Source: Paraburkholderia monticola (GTDB lineage Bacteria > Pseudomonadota > Gammaproteobacteria > Burkholderiales > Burkholderiaceae). From it: 64,000 nt of DNA. The notes under the pieces were generated by a model. That model searched no databases, was not told the origin of the DNA, and was given only the letters and a program-made list of their open reading frames with translations. Below are positions 44,097-56,312 of this stretch, piece by piece. The stretch covers positions 112,911 to 176,910 of the forward strand of contig NZ_LRBG01000008.1 in the NCBI RefSeq assembly GCF_001580545.1, in the 5' to 3' direction. The position numbers and the translations under genes were made by a program. Each line of letters begins with the position of its first letter. Within the stretch, counting starts at the first letter, position 1.

Positions 44097-45548
44097 ATGA
44101 ATAAAGTGTCATCGACCAGGGGGCCGCGCATGGCTCTCGCGGCCATACCGGCCGCCGCCATGCTATGGGCTCTGTCGCAATCGGCGAGCGCGCAGGCGCT
44201 CGCCGGGCAATCCGTGGAGGACCGGCTGAACACGCTGATGCGCGTCGTCGACGAGCAGCAGAAACAGATCCATTCGCTCGAACGCCAGGTCACCGACCTC
44301 GAGATGGCGCAACGCGGCCGCGGCGTGCCGGGGGCCGGCGCCCCCGCGGGCAGCGATGCGGTGGCCGAGCAGCCCGGCGCCGACGGCCTGCCGGTGCCGC
44401 TGCCGCCGCTCGCGCAGGTCGTGCCGGGCGCACCCGCGCCGGGAGGCACGACCGGCACCGCGACCGGCGTGCCGGTCAATCCGCCGACCCCGGACGGCAG
44501 CAATGCCGGCAACGCCAGCGCAGGCGGCCTGCCCGCCGCCACCGACGGCAGCGGCGCGGTCGGCCAGACCCAGCGCGCCGCCGAGCCGGTGCGCACCCAG
44601 GCCGAGCAGGCGGTCGTGCAGCGCGAGCACGCGCCGCTGTTCGACCACAAGCTGACGATGGATTTCGGCATCAGCGACACCTACTACGACCGTCGCCAGT
44701 TGCAGTTGTCGGGCTTCCTCGCGCTCGATGCGATTTTCCTCGGCAACATCAACCTCGGCCAGACCAAGTCGCACCAGGTGATGGCGGACCTCGACACGCG
44801 CTACGGCGTGTCCGACCGCATCAATATCGACGTCGACGTGCCGTACGTGTACCGGCGCAGCAACTTCATCGTCGGCGGCGCGGGCGGCGCGGCGAGCACG
44901 CTGTCGGACGCGACGGTGTCGAGTCACGACATCGGCGACGTGAACTTCGGCCTCTACTACCAGTTCGTCAGGGAAACCAACGCGATGCCGGACGTGGTCG
45001 GCAGTCTGCGCGTGAAGACGGCCACCGGTAGCTCGCCGTTCGGCCAGAAAGTCGTGCAGGTCGACCAGGACAACACCAATCTGGTCGCGCCGACCAAGCT
45101 GCCGACCGGCACCGGTTTCTGGAACATCACGGCGGGTCTGTCGGTGCTGAAGACCTACGACCCGGTCGTGCTGTTCGGCAGCGTTTCCTATACGTACAAC
45201 ATCGCGCGTTCGTTCGCGGACATCTCGTCGGTGCAGGGGCAAACCGAACCGGCGACGGTCAAGCTCGGCGACATCGTGCAGTTCGGCGGTGGTGTCGCGC
45301 TTGCGTTCTCCGACAAGGATTCGGCCAGCGTATCGTTCACGATGGCGCTCGAACCCGAATCGGAGACCAAGGCGCCGGGCGGCTCCTACCAGAAGGTGCC
45401 GGGCAGCGAAACCACGGCCGCGGCGATGAATTTTGGCCTGAACCACGTGGTCAACAAGCACCTGACGATCAACGGCTCGGTATCGATCGGACTGACGCCC
45501 GACGCGCCGAACTTCGTGGTCGGCGTGCGCTTTCCGTACACCTTCTGA
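44097..45548 (+). CDS. fapF: FapF-like outer-membrane exporter
   Basis: 483 residues. Signal peptide to residue 32 (ASA). A heptad-rich segment at about 38-72 (VEDRLNTLMRVVDEQQKQIHSLERQV) predicts a trimeric coiled coil. A Pro/Gly/Ala linker (75-165) leads to a beta-barrel from about 183 to the C-terminal Phe (GVRFPYTF), with alternating strands such as HKLTMDFGISDTYYDRRQLQLSG. Coiled coil, plug/linker and barrel are the parts of FapF, which secretes the amyloid subunits. The barrel also resembles phenol-pathway transporters, the older label for this fold. The second regulator gene starts 24 bp downstream. Confidence 0.82.
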   Translation: MNKVSSTRGPRMALAAIPAAAMLWALSQSASAQALAGQSVEDRLNTLMRVVDEQQKQIHSLERQVTDLEMAQRGRGVPGAGAPAGSDAVAEQPGADGLPVPLPPLAQVVPGAPAPGGTTGTATGVPVNPPTPDGSNAGNASAGGLPAATDGSGAVGQTQRAAEPVRTQAEQAVVQREHAPLFDHKLTMDFGISDTYYDRRQLQLSGFLALDAIFLGNINLGQTKSHQVMADLDTRYGVSDRINIDVDVPYVYRRSNFIVGGAGGAASTLSDATVSSHDIGDVNFGLYYQFVRETNAMPDVVGSLRVKTATGSSPFGQKVVQVDQDNTNLVAPTKLPTGTGFWNITAGLSVLKTYDPVVLFGSVSYTYNIARSFADISSVQGQTEPATVKLGDIVQFGGGVALAFSDKDSASVSFTMALEPESETKAPGGSYQKVPGSETTAAAMNFGLNHVVNKHLTINGSVSIGLTPDAPNFVVGVRFPYTF

Positions 45549-45572
45549 CGTGCCAACGATAAGAGGTCGAAC

Positions 45573-47075
<1,503 letters not shown>

Positions 47076-47146
47076 GGAACGGTACGGGGTCGGTCCGGGT
47101 CGGTGCGTCGGGTAGAATCGCCCGGTTACCCTCCACTTTCCATTCG

Positions 47147-47647
47147 ATGACGACGCTCACCCTGATCGTCGCTCGCGCCAACAACGGCGTGATCGGCCGC
47201 GACAACCAGTTGCCCTGGCGACTGCCCGAAGACCTCAAGTTCTTCAAGCGCACGACGATGGGCGCGCCCATCATCATGGGCCGCAAGACGCACGAATCGA
47301 TCGGCCGGCCGCTGCCGGGACGCCGCAACATCGTCGTCACGCGCGATGCCGCGCGGCGCTTTCAGGGCTGCGACACCGCGACCAACCTCGACGAAGCGCT
47401 CGCGCTCGCGGCGCAGGATCAGGCGCCGCAGGCGTTTCTGATCGGCGGCGCAGAACTGTACGACGAAGGGCTGCACCACGCGGACAAGCTGATCGTCACC
47501 GAGATCGCCGCCGACTTCGACGGCGACGCGACCTTCCCCGCGATCGACCGTGACGTGTGGGAAGAAATCGCGCGCGAGGCGCATCACTCGAACGCGCCGA
47601 ACGACTTCGATTACGCGTTCGTCACGTATCAGCGCAAGGACGTCTGA
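47147..47647 (+). CDS. folA: Dihydrofolate reductase
   Basis: 166 residues from ATG 47147; the frame is open upstream through the regulator gene, but homologues begin MTTLTLIVA. Motifs: [26 protein letters not shown] with the catalytic acid region, [18 protein letters not shown] for NADPH and folate, and [12 protein letters not shown]. It regenerates tetrahydrofolate used by thyA. A -10-like TAGAAT at 47113-47118 may start its own transcript. A strong terminator follows. Confidence 0.96.
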   Translation: MTTLTLIVARANNGVIGRDNQLPWRLPEDLKFFKRTTMGAPIIMGRKTHESIGRPLPGRRNIVVTRDAARRFQGCDTATNLDEALALAAQDQAPQAFLIGGAELYDEGLHHADKLIVTEIAADFDGDATFPAIDRDVWEEIAREAHHSNAPNDFDYAFVTYQRKDV

Positions 47648-47672
47648 AGCCTCGCGCAACGCGTCCGATAAA

Positions 47673-47707
47673 AAAACGCCACGCAACGTTTCGTTGCGTG
47701 GCGTTTT
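47673..47707. terminator. Strong bidirectional terminator between folA and pmbA
   Basis: AAAACGCCACGCAACG pairs with CGTTGCGTGGCGTTTT over 16 bp around a TTT loop. It separates the convergent folA and pmbA genes. Confidence 0.93.
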
Positions 47708-47745
47708 CGTTTGATACAGGGCCGCGTTAGCGCAAGCCGCCGCGT

Positions 47746-49116
47746 TCACTGCCCTGCGATCGTCATCCGCTCGATCAGCACCGAGCCGGTCTGCTTGGTG
47801 CCGCGCGTGATCGTATCCGCGCCGATCGCGACGATATGGCGGAACATTTCCTGCAGCGTGCTCGCGACCGTGATCTCCTCGACCGGATACTGGATCTTGC
47901 CGTTCTCGACCCAGAAGCCCGACGCGCCGCGCGAGTAGTCGCCCGTCACGTAGTTGACGCCCTGCCCCATCAATTCGGTCAGCAACAGACCCGTGCCCAG
48001 CTTCTTCAGCATGGCCTCGAAATCGTCCTCGGGACGCGTGTTCGAGCTGAGCAGCGACAGGTTGTGCGAGCCGCCCGCGTTGCCGGTGGTCTTCATGCCG
48101 AGCTTGCGCGCCGAGTAGGTGGACAGGAAGTAGCCCTCGACGACGCCGTCCTTCACCACCGAGCGCTGACGCGTGCGCACGCCTTCCTCGTCGAACGGCG
48201 CGCTGCCCATCGCGCGCGCGACGTGCGGATCTTCGACCACCTGCACGTGCGGCGCGAACACCGGCTTGCCGAGGCTGTCGACCAGAAACGAGGTCTTGCG
48301 ATACAGCGCGCCGCCGCTCGTCGCCTGAACGAACGCGCCGAGCAGGCCCGCCGCGAGCGGCGCCTCGAACAGCACCGGCACCTTGCGCGTGTCGAGCCCG
48401 CGCGCGCCGATGCGCGCGAGCGCGCGCTGCGCCGCGTAACGGCCGACCGCTTCGGGATCGGCGAGCTCGTCGGCGCTGCGCGTCGACGTGTACCAGTCGT
48501 CGCGCTGCATGTTGCGGCCGCTGCCGGCGATCGGCGCGCACGCGATGTAGTGGCGCGAATACGGGTAGCCGGCGAGGAAGCCGCGCGAGGTCGCCAGCAC
48601 GAACTGCGAGTGCTGCGCCGACACGCTCGCGCCCTCGGAGTTCTTGATTTGCGGATCGGTCGCGAACGCGGCGTCTTCGGCGCGGCGCGCGATTTCGACC
48701 GCTTCGTCGGCCGACAGATTCCAGGGGTGATACAGATCGAGGTCGCGCGGCGCGGTTTCGAGCAGCTCGGCTTCGGCGAGGCCCGCGCAATCGTCTTCGG
48801 CGGTGAAGCGCGCGATGTTGTAGGCGGCCGCGACCGTGTCCTTCAATGCCTGCGGCGAGAAGTCCGACGTGCTCGCGTTGCCGCGCTTGTTGCCGATGAA
48901 CACCGTCACGCCGACCATCTTGTCGCGGTTGTGCTCGATCGTCTCGACTTCGCCGCGCCGCACCGAGACCGACAGGCCATCGCCCTCGGAAATTTCGGTC
49001 GCGGCGTCGGTGCCGCCGAGCGCCTTCGCGTGACGCAGGATGTCGGAGGCGATTTCCTTCAGCTCGTCCTGGGTATGCGGAAAAAAGCGCTGCTTGACGT
49101 CCATGTCTGCTGCCAT
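47746..49116 (-). CDS. pmbA: Metalloprotease PmbA (TldE)
   Basis: 456 residues from ATG 49116 ([12 protein letters not shown]); ATG 49104 is an alternative, and the longer open frame upstream is not conserved-looking. Family features are the N-terminal [24 protein letters not shown] and the C-terminal segment [30 protein letters not shown]. PmbA/TldE forms a heterodimer with TldD, which holds the zinc site, and processes small peptides such as microcins or antitoxins; no tldD is in this window. It is divergent from darP. Confidence 0.94.
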   Translation of the reverse strand: MAADMDVKQRFFPHTQDELKEIASDILRHAKALGGTDAATEISEGDGLSVSVRRGEVETIEHNRDKMVGVTVFIGNKRGNASTSDFSPQALKDTVAAAYNIARFTAEDDCAGLAEAELLETAPRDLDLYHPWNLSADEAVEIARRAEDAAFATDPQIKNSEGASVSAQHSQFVLATSRGFLAGYPYSRHYIACAPIAGSGRNMQRDDWYTSTRSADELADPEAVGRYAAQRALARIGARGLDTRKVPVLFEAPLAAGLLGAFVQATSGGALYRKTSFLVDSLGKPVFAPHVQVVEDPHVARAMGSAPFDEEGVRTRQRSVVKDGVVEGYFLSTYSARKLGMKTTGNAGGSHNLSLLSSNTRPEDDFEAMLKKLGTGLLLTELMGQGVNYVTGDYSRGASGFWVENGKIQYPVEEITVASTLQEMFRHIVAIGADTITRGTKQTGSVLIERMTIAGQ

Positions 49117-49265
49117 TGTGGTTGCCGTCCTGTTGGGGCCGCGCGGCCCGGGTATGCGCGCCGTATTCGGCGCAGGCGCGCGGGTGCGGGATAAATGCAT
49201 CCCGCGATCATAGCAAGGTACGCGACCTCGCGGGTCAGGCCCGCTCGGCACGTTACAATACCGGT

Positions 49266-49883
49266 ATGACACGCAAAACCCGCATTCAACCGATCGAATC
49301 CGTCGTCACGGAAGTCGACGAGAACGGCTACGATCGTCCGAGCAAGTCCCAGCTCAAGCGCGACATGCAAGCGCTGCAGGATCTGGGCGCGGCGCTCGTC
49401 GCGCTGCCGAAAGACGCGCTCAAGCGCATGCCGATGCCCGAAAAACTCGATGATGCCGTGCGCGAAGCACGCCGCATCACCGACCACGAAGGCAAGCGCC
49501 GCCAGATCCAGTACGTCGGCCGTGTAATGCGCACGCTGCTGGATGCCGAAACCGCCGCGCTGCGCACCGCGCTCGACAGCTACAACGGCGTCAACAAGGC
49601 GGAAACGGCGAAGCTTCACTGGATCGAGCGCACCCGCGAAAAACTGCTTGCCGACGACGCCGCGCTGACCGAATTCATCCGCAAGCACCCGGGCGCCGAC
49701 CCGCAGCAGGGACGCACGCTGATCCGCAACGCGCGCAAGGAAGCGGAGCAGAGCAAGCCGCCGCGCTACTTCCGCGAACTGTTCCAGTGGATCAAGAACG
49801 CCGCCGGCACCGACGACGAAGCCGAAGACGTGAACGACGCCGACCTCGCTTCCGAACACGACGATGACGAGCGCGATGCCTGA
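49266..49883 (+). CDS. darP: Ribosome-associated protein DarP/YjgA (DUF615)
   Basis: 205 residues from ATG 49266. Helical and highly charged, with [20 protein letters not shown] and the [21 protein letters not shown] signature of the DUF615 family. In E. coli it binds late 50S precursors and helps mature the peptidyl transferase centre. A disordered acidic tail ([20 protein letters not shown]) ends the protein. The downstream mog gene overlaps its 3' end. Confidence 0.93.
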   Translation: MTRKTRIQPIESVVTEVDENGYDRPSKSQLKRDMQALQDLGAALVALPKDALKRMPMPEKLDDAVREARRITDHEGKRRQIQYVGRVMRTLLDAETAALRTALDSYNGVNKAETAKLHWIERTREKLLADDAALTEFIRKHPGADPQQGRTLIRNARKEAEQSKPPRYFRELFQWIKNAAGTDDEAEDVNDADLASEHDDDERDA

Positions 49884-50505
49884 GCAACGCAAGCAACGTA
49901 CACACCCCGACGAAATCGTGATCGGCCTCGTGTCGATCAGCGACCGCGCGTCGACGGGCGTCTACGAGGACAAGGGCATTCCGGCGCTAGAGGAGTGGCT
50001 TGGCGCGGCCTTGAGTTCGCCGTGGCAGGTCGTCACGCGCCTGATCGCCGACGACGCGCCGACCATTTCGGCGACGCTGATCGAACTGGTCGACGAAGTG
50101 GGCTGCGATCTGGTGCTGACGACCGGCGGCACCGGCCCGTCGCGCCGCGACGTCACACCCGAGGCGACGCTCGCGGTCGCGACCAAGGAGATGCCCGGTT
50201 TCGGCGAGCAGATGCGGCAGATCAGCCTGAATTTCGTGCCGACCGCGATCCTGTCGCGCCAGGTCGCGGTAATCCGCGAAACGGCGCAGCACGCCGCGCT
50301 GATCATCAACCTGCCGGGCCAGCCGAAGTCGATCCGGGAAACGCTCGAAGGCCTGCGCGATGACGGCGCGGTCAAGGTGCCGGGAATTTTCGCGGCGGTG
50401 CCCTACTGCATCGACCTGATCGGCGGGCCGTACGTGGAAACCAACGCCGAGCTCGTCAAGGCGTTCCGGCCGAAGAGCGCGCAACGCGCGCCGCGGCAGG
50501 ACTGA
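49864..50505 (+). CDS. mog: Molybdopterin adenylyltransferase Mog/MoaB type
   Basis: 213 residues from ATG 49864; ATG 49876 is a second possible start. It activates molybdopterin by adenylylation before MoeA inserts molybdate. The MoCF fold motifs are [18 protein letters not shown], the molybdopterin loop, and [17 protein letters not shown]. It overlaps darP by 20 bp (or 8 bp), so the two are coupled. It lies 40 kb from the moaA-mobA-moeA block. Confidence 0.92.
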   Translation: MTSAMPEQRKQRTHPDEIVIGLVSISDRASTGVYEDKGIPALEEWLGAALSSPWQVVTRLIADDAPTISATLIELVDEVGCDLVLTTGGTGPSRRDVTPEATLAVATKEMPGFGEQMRQISLNFVPTAILSRQVAVIRETAQHAALIINLPGQPKSIRETLEGLRDDGAVKVPGIFAAVPYCIDLIGGPYVETNAELVKAFRPKSAQRAPRQD

Positions 50506-50516
50506 AGTTCGTGGTT

Positions 50517-50540
50517 CAGGGCCTGCCGGGCAGGCCCGCG
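50517..50540. terminator. GC-rich hairpin between convergent mog and orn
   Basis: GGGCCTGC and GCAGGCCC form an 8-bp stem with a three-base loop at about 50519-50537. No T-run follows on either strand, so termination by this hairpin alone is uncertain. Confidence 0.4.
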
Positions 50541-50543
50541 CGC

Positions 50544-51155
50544 TTACTGAGCGCTCGTGGCGGCATCGGGCGCCGACGGCACGAGGAAATGCTCGCGGTA
50601 GTACTTCAGTTCGTCGATCGACTCGTGGATATCGGCAAGCGCCGTGTGCATCGCGCGCTTCTGAAAGCCCTTGTAGATGACCGGCTGCCAGCGTCGGCAC
50701 AGTTCCTTCAGCGTGCTTACGTCGAGGTTGCGGTAGTGGAAAAAGCTCTCCAGTTCCGGCATCCAGCGCGCCATGAAGCGGCGGTCCTGGCAGATCGAGT
50801 TGCCGCACATCGGCGACTTGCCCGGCGGCACGTACTGGCCGAGGAACTCGCGAATCTGCGCGGTCGCCTCGGCCTCACTGACCGTCGACGCCTTCACGCG
50901 ATCGATCAGCCCCGAGCGGCCATGCGTGTTCTGGTTCCACTCGTCCATCTTCGCGAGCGTCTCATCGCTCTGATGAATCGCGAGCACCGGACCTTCGACC
51001 ATCCTGTCGAGCGTCGAATTCGTCACCACCACCGCGATCTCGATGATGCGGTCGGTATCGGGCTCGAGCCCGGTCATTTCCATGTCCAGCCAGACGAGAT
51101 TCATGTCGCTGCGCACGAGCGGCGGCTGTTCGGTGGATGCGAGGATGTCAGTCAT
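50544..51155 (-). CDS. orn: Oligoribonuclease
   Basis: Degrades RNA dinucleotides and pGpG, the last step of cyclic-di-GMP turnover. 203 residues, about 20 longer than E. coli Orn owing to short N- and C-terminal tails. The DEDDh exonuclease motifs are all visible: [23 protein letters not shown] and [18 protein letters not shown]. It stands alone, divergent from the M48 protease. Its role in cyclic-di-GMP removal is of interest given the VpsR-like regulators in this window, but no direct link is seen. Confidence 0.96.
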   Translation of the reverse strand: MTDILASTEQPPLVRSDMNLVWLDMEMTGLEPDTDRIIEIAVVVTNSTLDRMVEGPVLAIHQSDETLAKMDEWNQNTHGRSGLIDRVKASTVSEAEATAQIREFLGQYVPPGKSPMCGNSICQDRRFMARWMPELESFFHYRNLDVSTLKELCRRWQPVIYKGFQKRAMHTALADIHESIDELKYYREHFLVPSAPDAATSAQ

Positions 51156-51357
51156 GAAGGCAACCCTGAGGGCCGCACCGCGGGCTTCGCTGAAAGCCCG
51201 CGCGGCGCGGCATGTGTTCGTTTGAAATGGATTCGTTCGGTTCGAGTCGGTCCGGACGCGCGCAAGCGCTGCGTTGAACCGTCGCTTTGAACCTTATCTC
51301 CCGCCGCGAAGCGGGAAGAAACATATAATTCTCGCATAGATACCACGGAATCCCCGG

Positions 51358-52617
51358 ATGCCTACCCTGTACTTCACCGCCCTGTTCGTCGTCGCCGTCG
51401 TCGCGATGGTCGGCACCAAACTCTGGCTCGCGTCGCGGCAGATCCGCTTCGTGGTCGCCCATCGCGAGCAAGTGCCGAGCCAGTTTGCGAACACCATCGC
51501 GCTCACCGCCCATCAGCGCGCGGCCGACTACACGGTCGAGCGCACGCGGCTTGCGATGGTCGAGATCGTCGTCGGCGCTGCGGTGCTGATCTGGCTCACG
51601 CTGCTCGGCGGCGTGCAAACGCTCGATCTCGCGATCTCCGACTGGCTCGGCCGCGGCTACCTCGGCCAGATCGCGCTCGTCGCCGCCGTGATCGCGATCA
51701 CGAGCGCGATCGACCTGCCGTTCGAATACTACCGGCAGTTCGGCATCGAGCAGCGCTTCGGCTTCAACCGCATGAGTAAAAGCCTGTTCTTCTTCGACCG
51801 TCTGAAGGGCGCGTTGCTCGGCATCGCGTTCGGTCTGCCGCTGCTGTTCGTCGTGCTGTGGCTGATGAACCGCGCCGGCAACCTGTGGTGGCTGTGGGCC
51901 TGGGTCGTGTGGGTCGCCTTCCAGATGTTCGGCCTGCTGATTTTCCCGACCTTCATCGCGCCGCTCTTCAACAAGTTCGAGCCGCTCAAGGATGAAGCGC
52001 TCGTGACCCGCATCGAGGCGCTGATGCAACGCTGCGGTTTCGCCGCGAAGGGCCTGTTCGTGATGGACGGCAGCCGCCGCTCGGCGCACGGCAACGCCTA
52101 CTTCACGGGCTTCGGCGCGAGCAAGCGCATCGTCTTCTTCGACACGCTGCTCGCGCGCCTGTCGGGCCGCGAAATCGAAGCGGTGCTCGCGCACGAACTG
52201 GGTCACTTCAAGCGCCGTCACGTGATGAAGCGCATGCTCGTCACGTTCGCGATCAGCCTCGCGATGCTCGCGCTGCTCGGCTGGCTCACGCAATGCGTGT
52301 GGTTCTACGAAGGGCTCGGCGTGCGGCCGTCGCTGATCGGCGGCAATAGCGGCCTTGCGCTGGTGCTGTTTTTCCTCGCGCTGCCGGTGTTCATGTTCTT
52401 CGTCACGCCGCTCGGCAGCCTCAGCTCGCGCAAGCACGAGTTCGAAGCGGACGCCTTCGCGGCAACGCAAACCGACGCGCAGGATCTCGTCAACGCGCTC
52501 GTCAAGCTGTATGAGGACAACGCGTCGACGCTGACGCCCGATCCGCTCTACACCGCGTTCTACTACTCCCACCCACCAGCCTCGCAGCGGATCGACCGAC
52601 TGCTGCAGCACGCATGA
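51358..52617 (+). CDS. M48 family (Ste24-like) membrane zinc metallopeptidase
   Basis: 419-residue inner-membrane protease. The zinc motif HELGH is at 279-283, with the third ligand Glu in [10 protein letters not shown]. Seven or so hydrophobic helices and the N-terminal CAAX prenyl protease extension place it with Ste24-like enzymes rather than the shorter HtpX. Bacteria lack prenylated CAAX proteins, so it probably takes part in membrane protein quality control. Its stop overlaps the rsgA start by 4 bp. Confidence 0.92.
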   Translation: MPTLYFTALFVVAVVAMVGTKLWLASRQIRFVVAHREQVPSQFANTIALTAHQRAADYTVERTRLAMVEIVVGAAVLIWLTLLGGVQTLDLAISDWLGRGYLGQIALVAAVIAITSAIDLPFEYYRQFGIEQRFGFNRMSKSLFFFDRLKGALLGIAFGLPLLFVVLWLMNRAGNLWWLWAWVVWVAFQMFGLLIFPTFIAPLFNKFEPLKDEALVTRIEALMQRCGFAAKGLFVMDGSRRSAHGNAYFTGFGASKRIVFFDTLLARLSGREIEAVLAHELGHFKRRHVMKRMLVTFAISLAMLALLGWLTQCVWFYEGLGVRPSLIGGNSGLALVLFFLALPVFMFFVTPLGSLSSRKHEFEADAFAATQTDAQDLVNALVKLYEDNASTLTPDPLYTAFYYSHPPASQRIDRLLQHA

Positions 52618-53591
52618 GCGGCCGCGCCCCGAAGAAGACGTCGCGTGGCGCGCAAAGCGCGCGCATCGGCGGTCTCGTGGTGGCCGCGCATGGCCGCCAC
52701 TATCTGGTCGCGCCCGAAGACGGCGGAGCGCTGCTGCAATGCTTTCCGCGTGGCAAGCGCAGCGAGGTCGCGGTCGGCGATCGCGTGATCTACGAGCCGA
52801 CCTCGGCGGATCAAGGCGTGATCGTCGAAATCGGCGAGCGGCGCAATCTGCTGTATCGGTCGGATCAGTACAAGTCGAAGCTGTTCGCCGCGAACCTCGA
52901 TCAGTTGCTGATCGTGCTCGCCACCGAGCCGCATTTCAGCGAGGATCTGCTCGGCCGTGCGCTCGTCGCCGCCGAGGCGAACGAGTTGAAGCCGCTGATC
53001 GTGCTGAACAAGATCGACGTGACCGCTGCTCTGGATGGCGCGCGCAAGCGGCTCGAGCCGTATCGCGCGCTCGGCTATCCGGTGCTCGAAGTGTCGATCC
53101 GCATGCAGCCCGAGGCGGCGCGCGCCACGTTGACCGACCATCTGCACGGTCACGCGACGCTGCTGCTCGGCCAGTCCGGCATGGGCAAATCGACGCTCGT
53201 GAATCTGCTGATTCCCGATGCCGAAGTCGCGACGCGCGAGATCTCGACCGCGTTGAACAGCGGGCGCCACACGACGACGTTCACGCGTCTTTATCCGCTG
53301 CCAAAGTCGGACGGTACGGCTGGCGTGAATGACGTCAACGGTGCGGCCGGCGCGCTGATCGACTCGCCGGGCTTCCAGGAATTCGGCTTGCACCATCTGA
53401 CCGAAGGACGGCTCGAACGCGCGTTCCCCGAGTTCCGGCCGCTGCTGCCGAACTGCCGTTTCTACAACTGCCATCATCTGCACGAGCCTGGCTGCGCGAT
53501 CCTCGAAGCGGTCGCCGACGGCCGCATTCGCCGTGAACGGCATGCGCTGTATGCGCAGCTCGTGCACGAGGCAAGCCAGATCGTCCGCTGA
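52614..53591 (+). CDS. rsgA: Ribosome small subunit-dependent GTPase RsgA
   Basis: 325 residues. N-terminal OB fold (about 20-80), circularly permuted GTPase domain with NKID (G4) before the P-loop GQSGMGKST (G1), DSPGFQEFG (G3), and a C-terminal zinc knuckle [14 protein letters not shown]. It checks late 30S subunit assembly. It is translationally coupled to the M48 protease gene and followed after 1 bp by the DUF2007 gene. Confidence 0.96.
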   Translation: MSGRAPKKTSRGAQSARIGGLVVAAHGRHYLVAPEDGGALLQCFPRGKRSEVAVGDRVIYEPTSADQGVIVEIGERRNLLYRSDQYKSKLFAANLDQLLIVLATEPHFSEDLLGRALVAAEANELKPLIVLNKIDVTAALDGARKRLEPYRALGYPVLEVSIRMQPEAARATLTDHLHGHATLLLGQSGMGKSTLVNLLIPDAEVATREISTALNSGRHTTTFTRLYPLPKSDGTAGVNDVNGAAGALIDSPGFQEFGLHHLTEGRLERAFPEFRPLLPNCRFYNCHHLHEPGCAILEAVADGRIRRERHALYAQLVHEASQIVR

Positions 53592-53592
53592 T

Positions 53593-53913
53593 ATGAAACT
53601 GATGCGCGCGCCGAACCTGATCATTGGGCAGCATTGGGTCAACGTGCTGGAGACCGCGGGCATCGCGTGCGAGTTGCACAACCGCTATCTGAACGGCGCG
53701 CTCGGCGAGATTCCGGCCGATCAGTGCGCGCCGGAGCTATGGCTCGTCGACGAGCGCGACGAGGTGATCGCGCGGCGGCTGATCGAAGCGGCATCGCGAG
53801 GGCCGGCGCCTGGTGCGCCTCAGTGGCAATGTCAGCAGTGCGGCGAGATGCTCGAGGCGCAGTTCACCGTGTGCTGGCAATGCGGAACCGCGCGGGATCC
53901 GTTGCTGGGGTGA
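53593..53913 (+). CDS. DUF2007 protein with C-terminal zinc ribbon
   Basis: 106 residues from ATG 53593, one base after the rsgA stop; the longer frame upstream overlaps rsgA. The N-terminal DUF2007 (signal-transducing, PII-like fold) domain contains NVLETAGIACELHNRYL. The C-terminus carries two CxxC pairs (CQQCGEM and CWQCG) 15 residues apart, a likely zinc ribbon. Function unknown; probably co-transcribed with rsgA. Confidence 0.85.
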   Translation: MKLMRAPNLIIGQHWVNVLETAGIACELHNRYLNGALGEIPADQCAPELWLVDERDEVIARRLIEAASRGPAPGAPQWQCQQCGEMLEAQFTVCWQCGTARDPLLG

Positions 53914-53929
53914 AGCGCCGGCGGAATTG

Positions 53930-53957
53930 AAAAAGCCGGGCATGCCCGGCTTTTTTT
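53930..53957. terminator. Terminator after the rsgA block
   Basis: AAAAGCCGGGCATGCCCGGC followed by seven T. The stem GCCGGGC/GCCCGGC is perfect. It lies between convergent genes and can act both ways. Confidence 0.92.
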
Positions 53958-53986
53958 CGCGCTGTTGCGCTAACCGCGTGACCACG

Positions 53987-54925
53987 TCACCCGAGCCACA
54001 CCGCGATGGTCAGCATCAACAGCAGGATCATCCACAGCACGACCGCGCGCCACACGAGCCCCACCGCCGATTGCAGCGTGCGCGGCGTGCAGTCGTCGCC
54101 GACCTGCATCGGACCGCCGTCGCCGGTGGCGAGCGCGTCGAGGCTCGAGGGTTCCGCGAGCGGGCCGGCCAGGCGCGCGCCGAGCGCCCCGCTGCCCGTG
54201 GCGAGCAACACGCCGTCATTCGTGTCAGGCCACTGCCGCGCATGATTGCGCCACGCGTAAATCGCGTCCTCGAAATTGCCGACGATCGCAAAGCCCAGCG
54301 ACGTCAGCCGTGCCGGCACCCAATCGATCACGAAGAACGCGCGCTGGGCGAAGCTCGAAAACGCGACCGTGCGGTCGTCGGCCGGGCGCGCCCATGCGCG
54401 TGCGAGGTACTCCGCGCAACGGTACAGCACCGCGCCGGCGGGACCGACCGGAATCAGGAACCAGAAGAACACACCGAACACGTGGCGATGCGATGCGACC
54501 ACCGCGTGGATCAGCGTATGACGCACGATTTCGCTGACCGGCATGTCGACGGTATCGAGGCCCGTCCATTCGTTGAGAATTTCGCGCGCACGCGGCACGT
54601 CGTCGTTGTTCAGCGCGAGATGGATGTCGGTGAAATAGTGGCTGAACTGCCGGAAACCGAGCGTGAAGTACAGCACCACGACGTTCCACAGGAACGCGAG
54701 CAGAAAGTGAATGTGATAGAGGACGTAGTAGACGAGCGCGACCGCGAGCGTCCAGGGCACCACCACGACGAGCCACGCGAGCAGACCGTGGCGCTGCTTG
54801 CCGGCATCGAATCCGTGCGCCGCCGACTCCGCATGGTATTGAAGCAACGCGGACAGCGGATTGTTCGGCGACAACGCGCGTACCTGTTCGATGATCAGAG
54901 CCAGCAATACGGAGAAAAAAGTCAT
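53987..54925 (-). CDS. CobD/CbiB-family membrane protein
   Basis: 312 residues, with about four membrane helices (clear ones near 47-72, 78-95, 150-170 and 290-310). It starts MTFFSVLLALIIEQVRAL, typical of the CobD/CbiB and AmpE-like group. True CobD makes adenosylcobinamide, but no other cobalamin gene is here, and Burkholderia carry this shorter relative as a stand-alone gene next to the NUDIX hydrolase. It might be an AmpE-like regulator. The specific role is not determined. Confidence 0.8.
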   Translation of the reverse strand: MTFFSVLLALIIEQVRALSPNNPLSALLQYHAESAAHGFDAGKQRHGLLAWLVVVVPWTLAVALVYYVLYHIHFLLAFLWNVVVLYFTLGFRQFSHYFTDIHLALNNDDVPRAREILNEWTGLDTVDMPVSEIVRHTLIHAVVASHRHVFGVFFWFLIPVGPAGAVLYRCAEYLARAWARPADDRTVAFSSFAQRAFFVIDWVPARLTSLGFAIVGNFEDAIYAWRNHARQWPDTNDGVLLATGSGALGARLAGPLAEPSSLDALATGDGGPMQVGDDCTPRTLQSAVGLVWRAVVLWMILLLMLTIAVWLG

Positions 54926-55076
54926 GCGATGCGCCGTGCTTTTTAAGTTTTTACGATTGTTTTATAACGATAGCACAGGGTCGGATTAGTCTGAGCAAGC
55001 AAGCTGACAAAGCGCCGACAAGTGCGTCGTTCGCGCAACTGCGCAGCCCTCGACGCGTCGATGCGAGTCGTATCGC

Positions 55077-55835
55077 TCATGCGGCGAGGAAGCGGTACAG
55101 GTTGCGCAGCATCGCGGCCGTCGCGCCCCAGATGAAATGGTGGCCATCCTGCGTGGCTGCTGGCCTGACCGTCTGCGTGTCTTGCGCGCCATGCTGCCCT
55201 GCCGCTTCGGAAGTTACCGTCGATTCGCCACGTGGATACGGCATCGCGAAGAAGCGGCGCTCGCCACCTTCGTAGCGGAACAGGCGCTCTTCGTGGTTGG
55301 CCGGGTCCATCAGGAACGCGAGCGGCACCTCGAAGACCTCGGCCACTTCTAGCGTATCGATTTCGAGCGAGAACGGCGGGTGCACGAGAGCGATCACCGG
55401 CGATACGCAAAAACCGGTGCCAGTCAGATAGTCGGGCAACGCGCCAAGCACTTCGACGCGCGACGCGTCGAGGCCTACTTCTTCGCGCGCTTCGCGCAAG
55501 GCCGTTGCGGTCGCATCGGCGTCGAAGGGTTCCTGGCGACCGCCGGGGAAACTCACCTGGCCCGCGTGATCGTTCAGATGGTCGGCGCGCTGCGTGAGCA
55601 GCACGGTGAGGCCGCGCTCGCGGATGACGAGCGGCACCAGTACCGCGGCCACGCGCGGATCGAGTTCGGGATTGCGCCACGGCGCATCGGCAATTTTTTC
55701 GGGCGTCCAGGCAAGCTGCCGTTCGAAGCGCGCCCGAAGTGCGTCGGGCGTCAGACGCGCGCCGGCGACCGGTGGCAAATCGGCGCCCGTCGCAATGACA
55801 GGCAGGGTCTCAGGCTCGAAAACGGGGCGGATCAA
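55077..55835 (-). CDS. NUDIX CoA pyrophosphatase-like hydrolase
   Basis: 252 residues. The NUDIX box is GGRQEPFDADATATALREAREEVGL, intact for metal binding. The preceding VLLTQRADHLNDHAGQVSFPGG matches the CoA-pyrophosphatase (UPF0035) signature. It likely cleaves coenzyme A or oxidised CoA derivatives. An N-terminal extension of about 65 residues precedes the domain. It is on the minus strand between the CobD-like gene and rplS, and separated from rplS by a terminator. Confidence 0.9.
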   Translation of the reverse strand: MIRPVFEPETLPVIATGADLPPVAGARLTPDALRARFERQLAWTPEKIADAPWRNPELDPRVAAVLVPLVIRERGLTVLLTQRADHLNDHAGQVSFPGGRQEPFDADATATALREAREEVGLDASRVEVLGALPDYLTGTGFCVSPVIALVHPPFSLEIDTLEVAEVFEVPLAFLMDPANHEERLFRYEGGERRFFAMPYPRGESTVTSEAAGQHGAQDTQTVRPAATQDGHHFIWGATAAMLRNLYRFLAA

Positions 55836-55884
55836 CGGGTCTCTCTAATGAGCGGGGACATGCCGCTATTGTGACCTGGCAAAC

Positions 55885-55912
55885 AAAAAAGCACCCGCGA
55901 GGGGTGCTTTTT
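55885..55912. terminator. Terminator of the rpsP-rimM-trmD-rplS operon
   Basis: AAAAAAGCACCC pairs with GGGTGCTTTTTT around a five-base loop, 17 bp after the rplS stop on the minus strand. Confidence 0.92.
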
Positions 55913-55928
55913 CTTACAGCATTTACGC

Positions 55929-56312
55929 TTAGGAAGCAGCGCGGTCCTTCGAGACCAGCTTTTCCTTGATTCGAGCCGACTTGCCCGAACGCTCGCGCAG
56001 ATAGTACAGCTTCGCACGACGCACATCGCCGCGACGCTTGACGACGATGCTTGCCAGCAGCGGCGAATACGTCTGGAACGTACGCTCGACGCCTTCGCCC
56101 GACGAAATCTTGCGGACGATGAACGACGAATTCAGACCACGGTTACGCTTGGCGATCACGACGCCTTCGTAAGCCTGCACACGCTTACGCGTGCCTTCAA
56201 CCACGTTCACGCTAACGATGACCGTATCGCCCGGACCAAAATCCGGAATGGTCTTTTCGCCGAGAACGCGCGCGATTTCTTCCTGCTCGAGTTTTGCAAT
56301 CAGATTCATCAC
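55929..56312 (-). CDS. rplS: 50S ribosomal protein L19
   Basis: 127 residues, normal for the longer betaproteobacterial form. It begins [13 protein letters not shown] and contains the L19 signature [20 protein letters not shown]19 bridges the 30S and 50S subunits. It is the last gene of the rpsP-rimM-trmD-rplS operon; 149 bp separate it from trmD. Confidence 0.97.
   Translation of the reverse strand: MMNLIAKLEQEEIARVLGEKTIPDFGPGDTVIVSVNVVEGTRKRVQAYEGVVIAKRNRGLNSSFIVRKISSGEGVERTFQTYSPLLASIVVKRRGDVRRAKLYYLRERSGKSARIKEKLVSKDRAAS

Noticed and set aside
39118..45548. Curli (csg) system
   Set aside because: There is no CsgG-type lipoprotein pore and no curlin repeat pattern. The C39 peptidase and coiled-coil/barrel exporter fit Fap instead.
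39118..45548. Bacteriocin or type I secretion cluster because of the C39 peptidase and Gly-Gly motif
   Set aside because: The peptidase has a signal peptide and no ABC transporter domain, and no membrane fusion protein or ABC gene is present.
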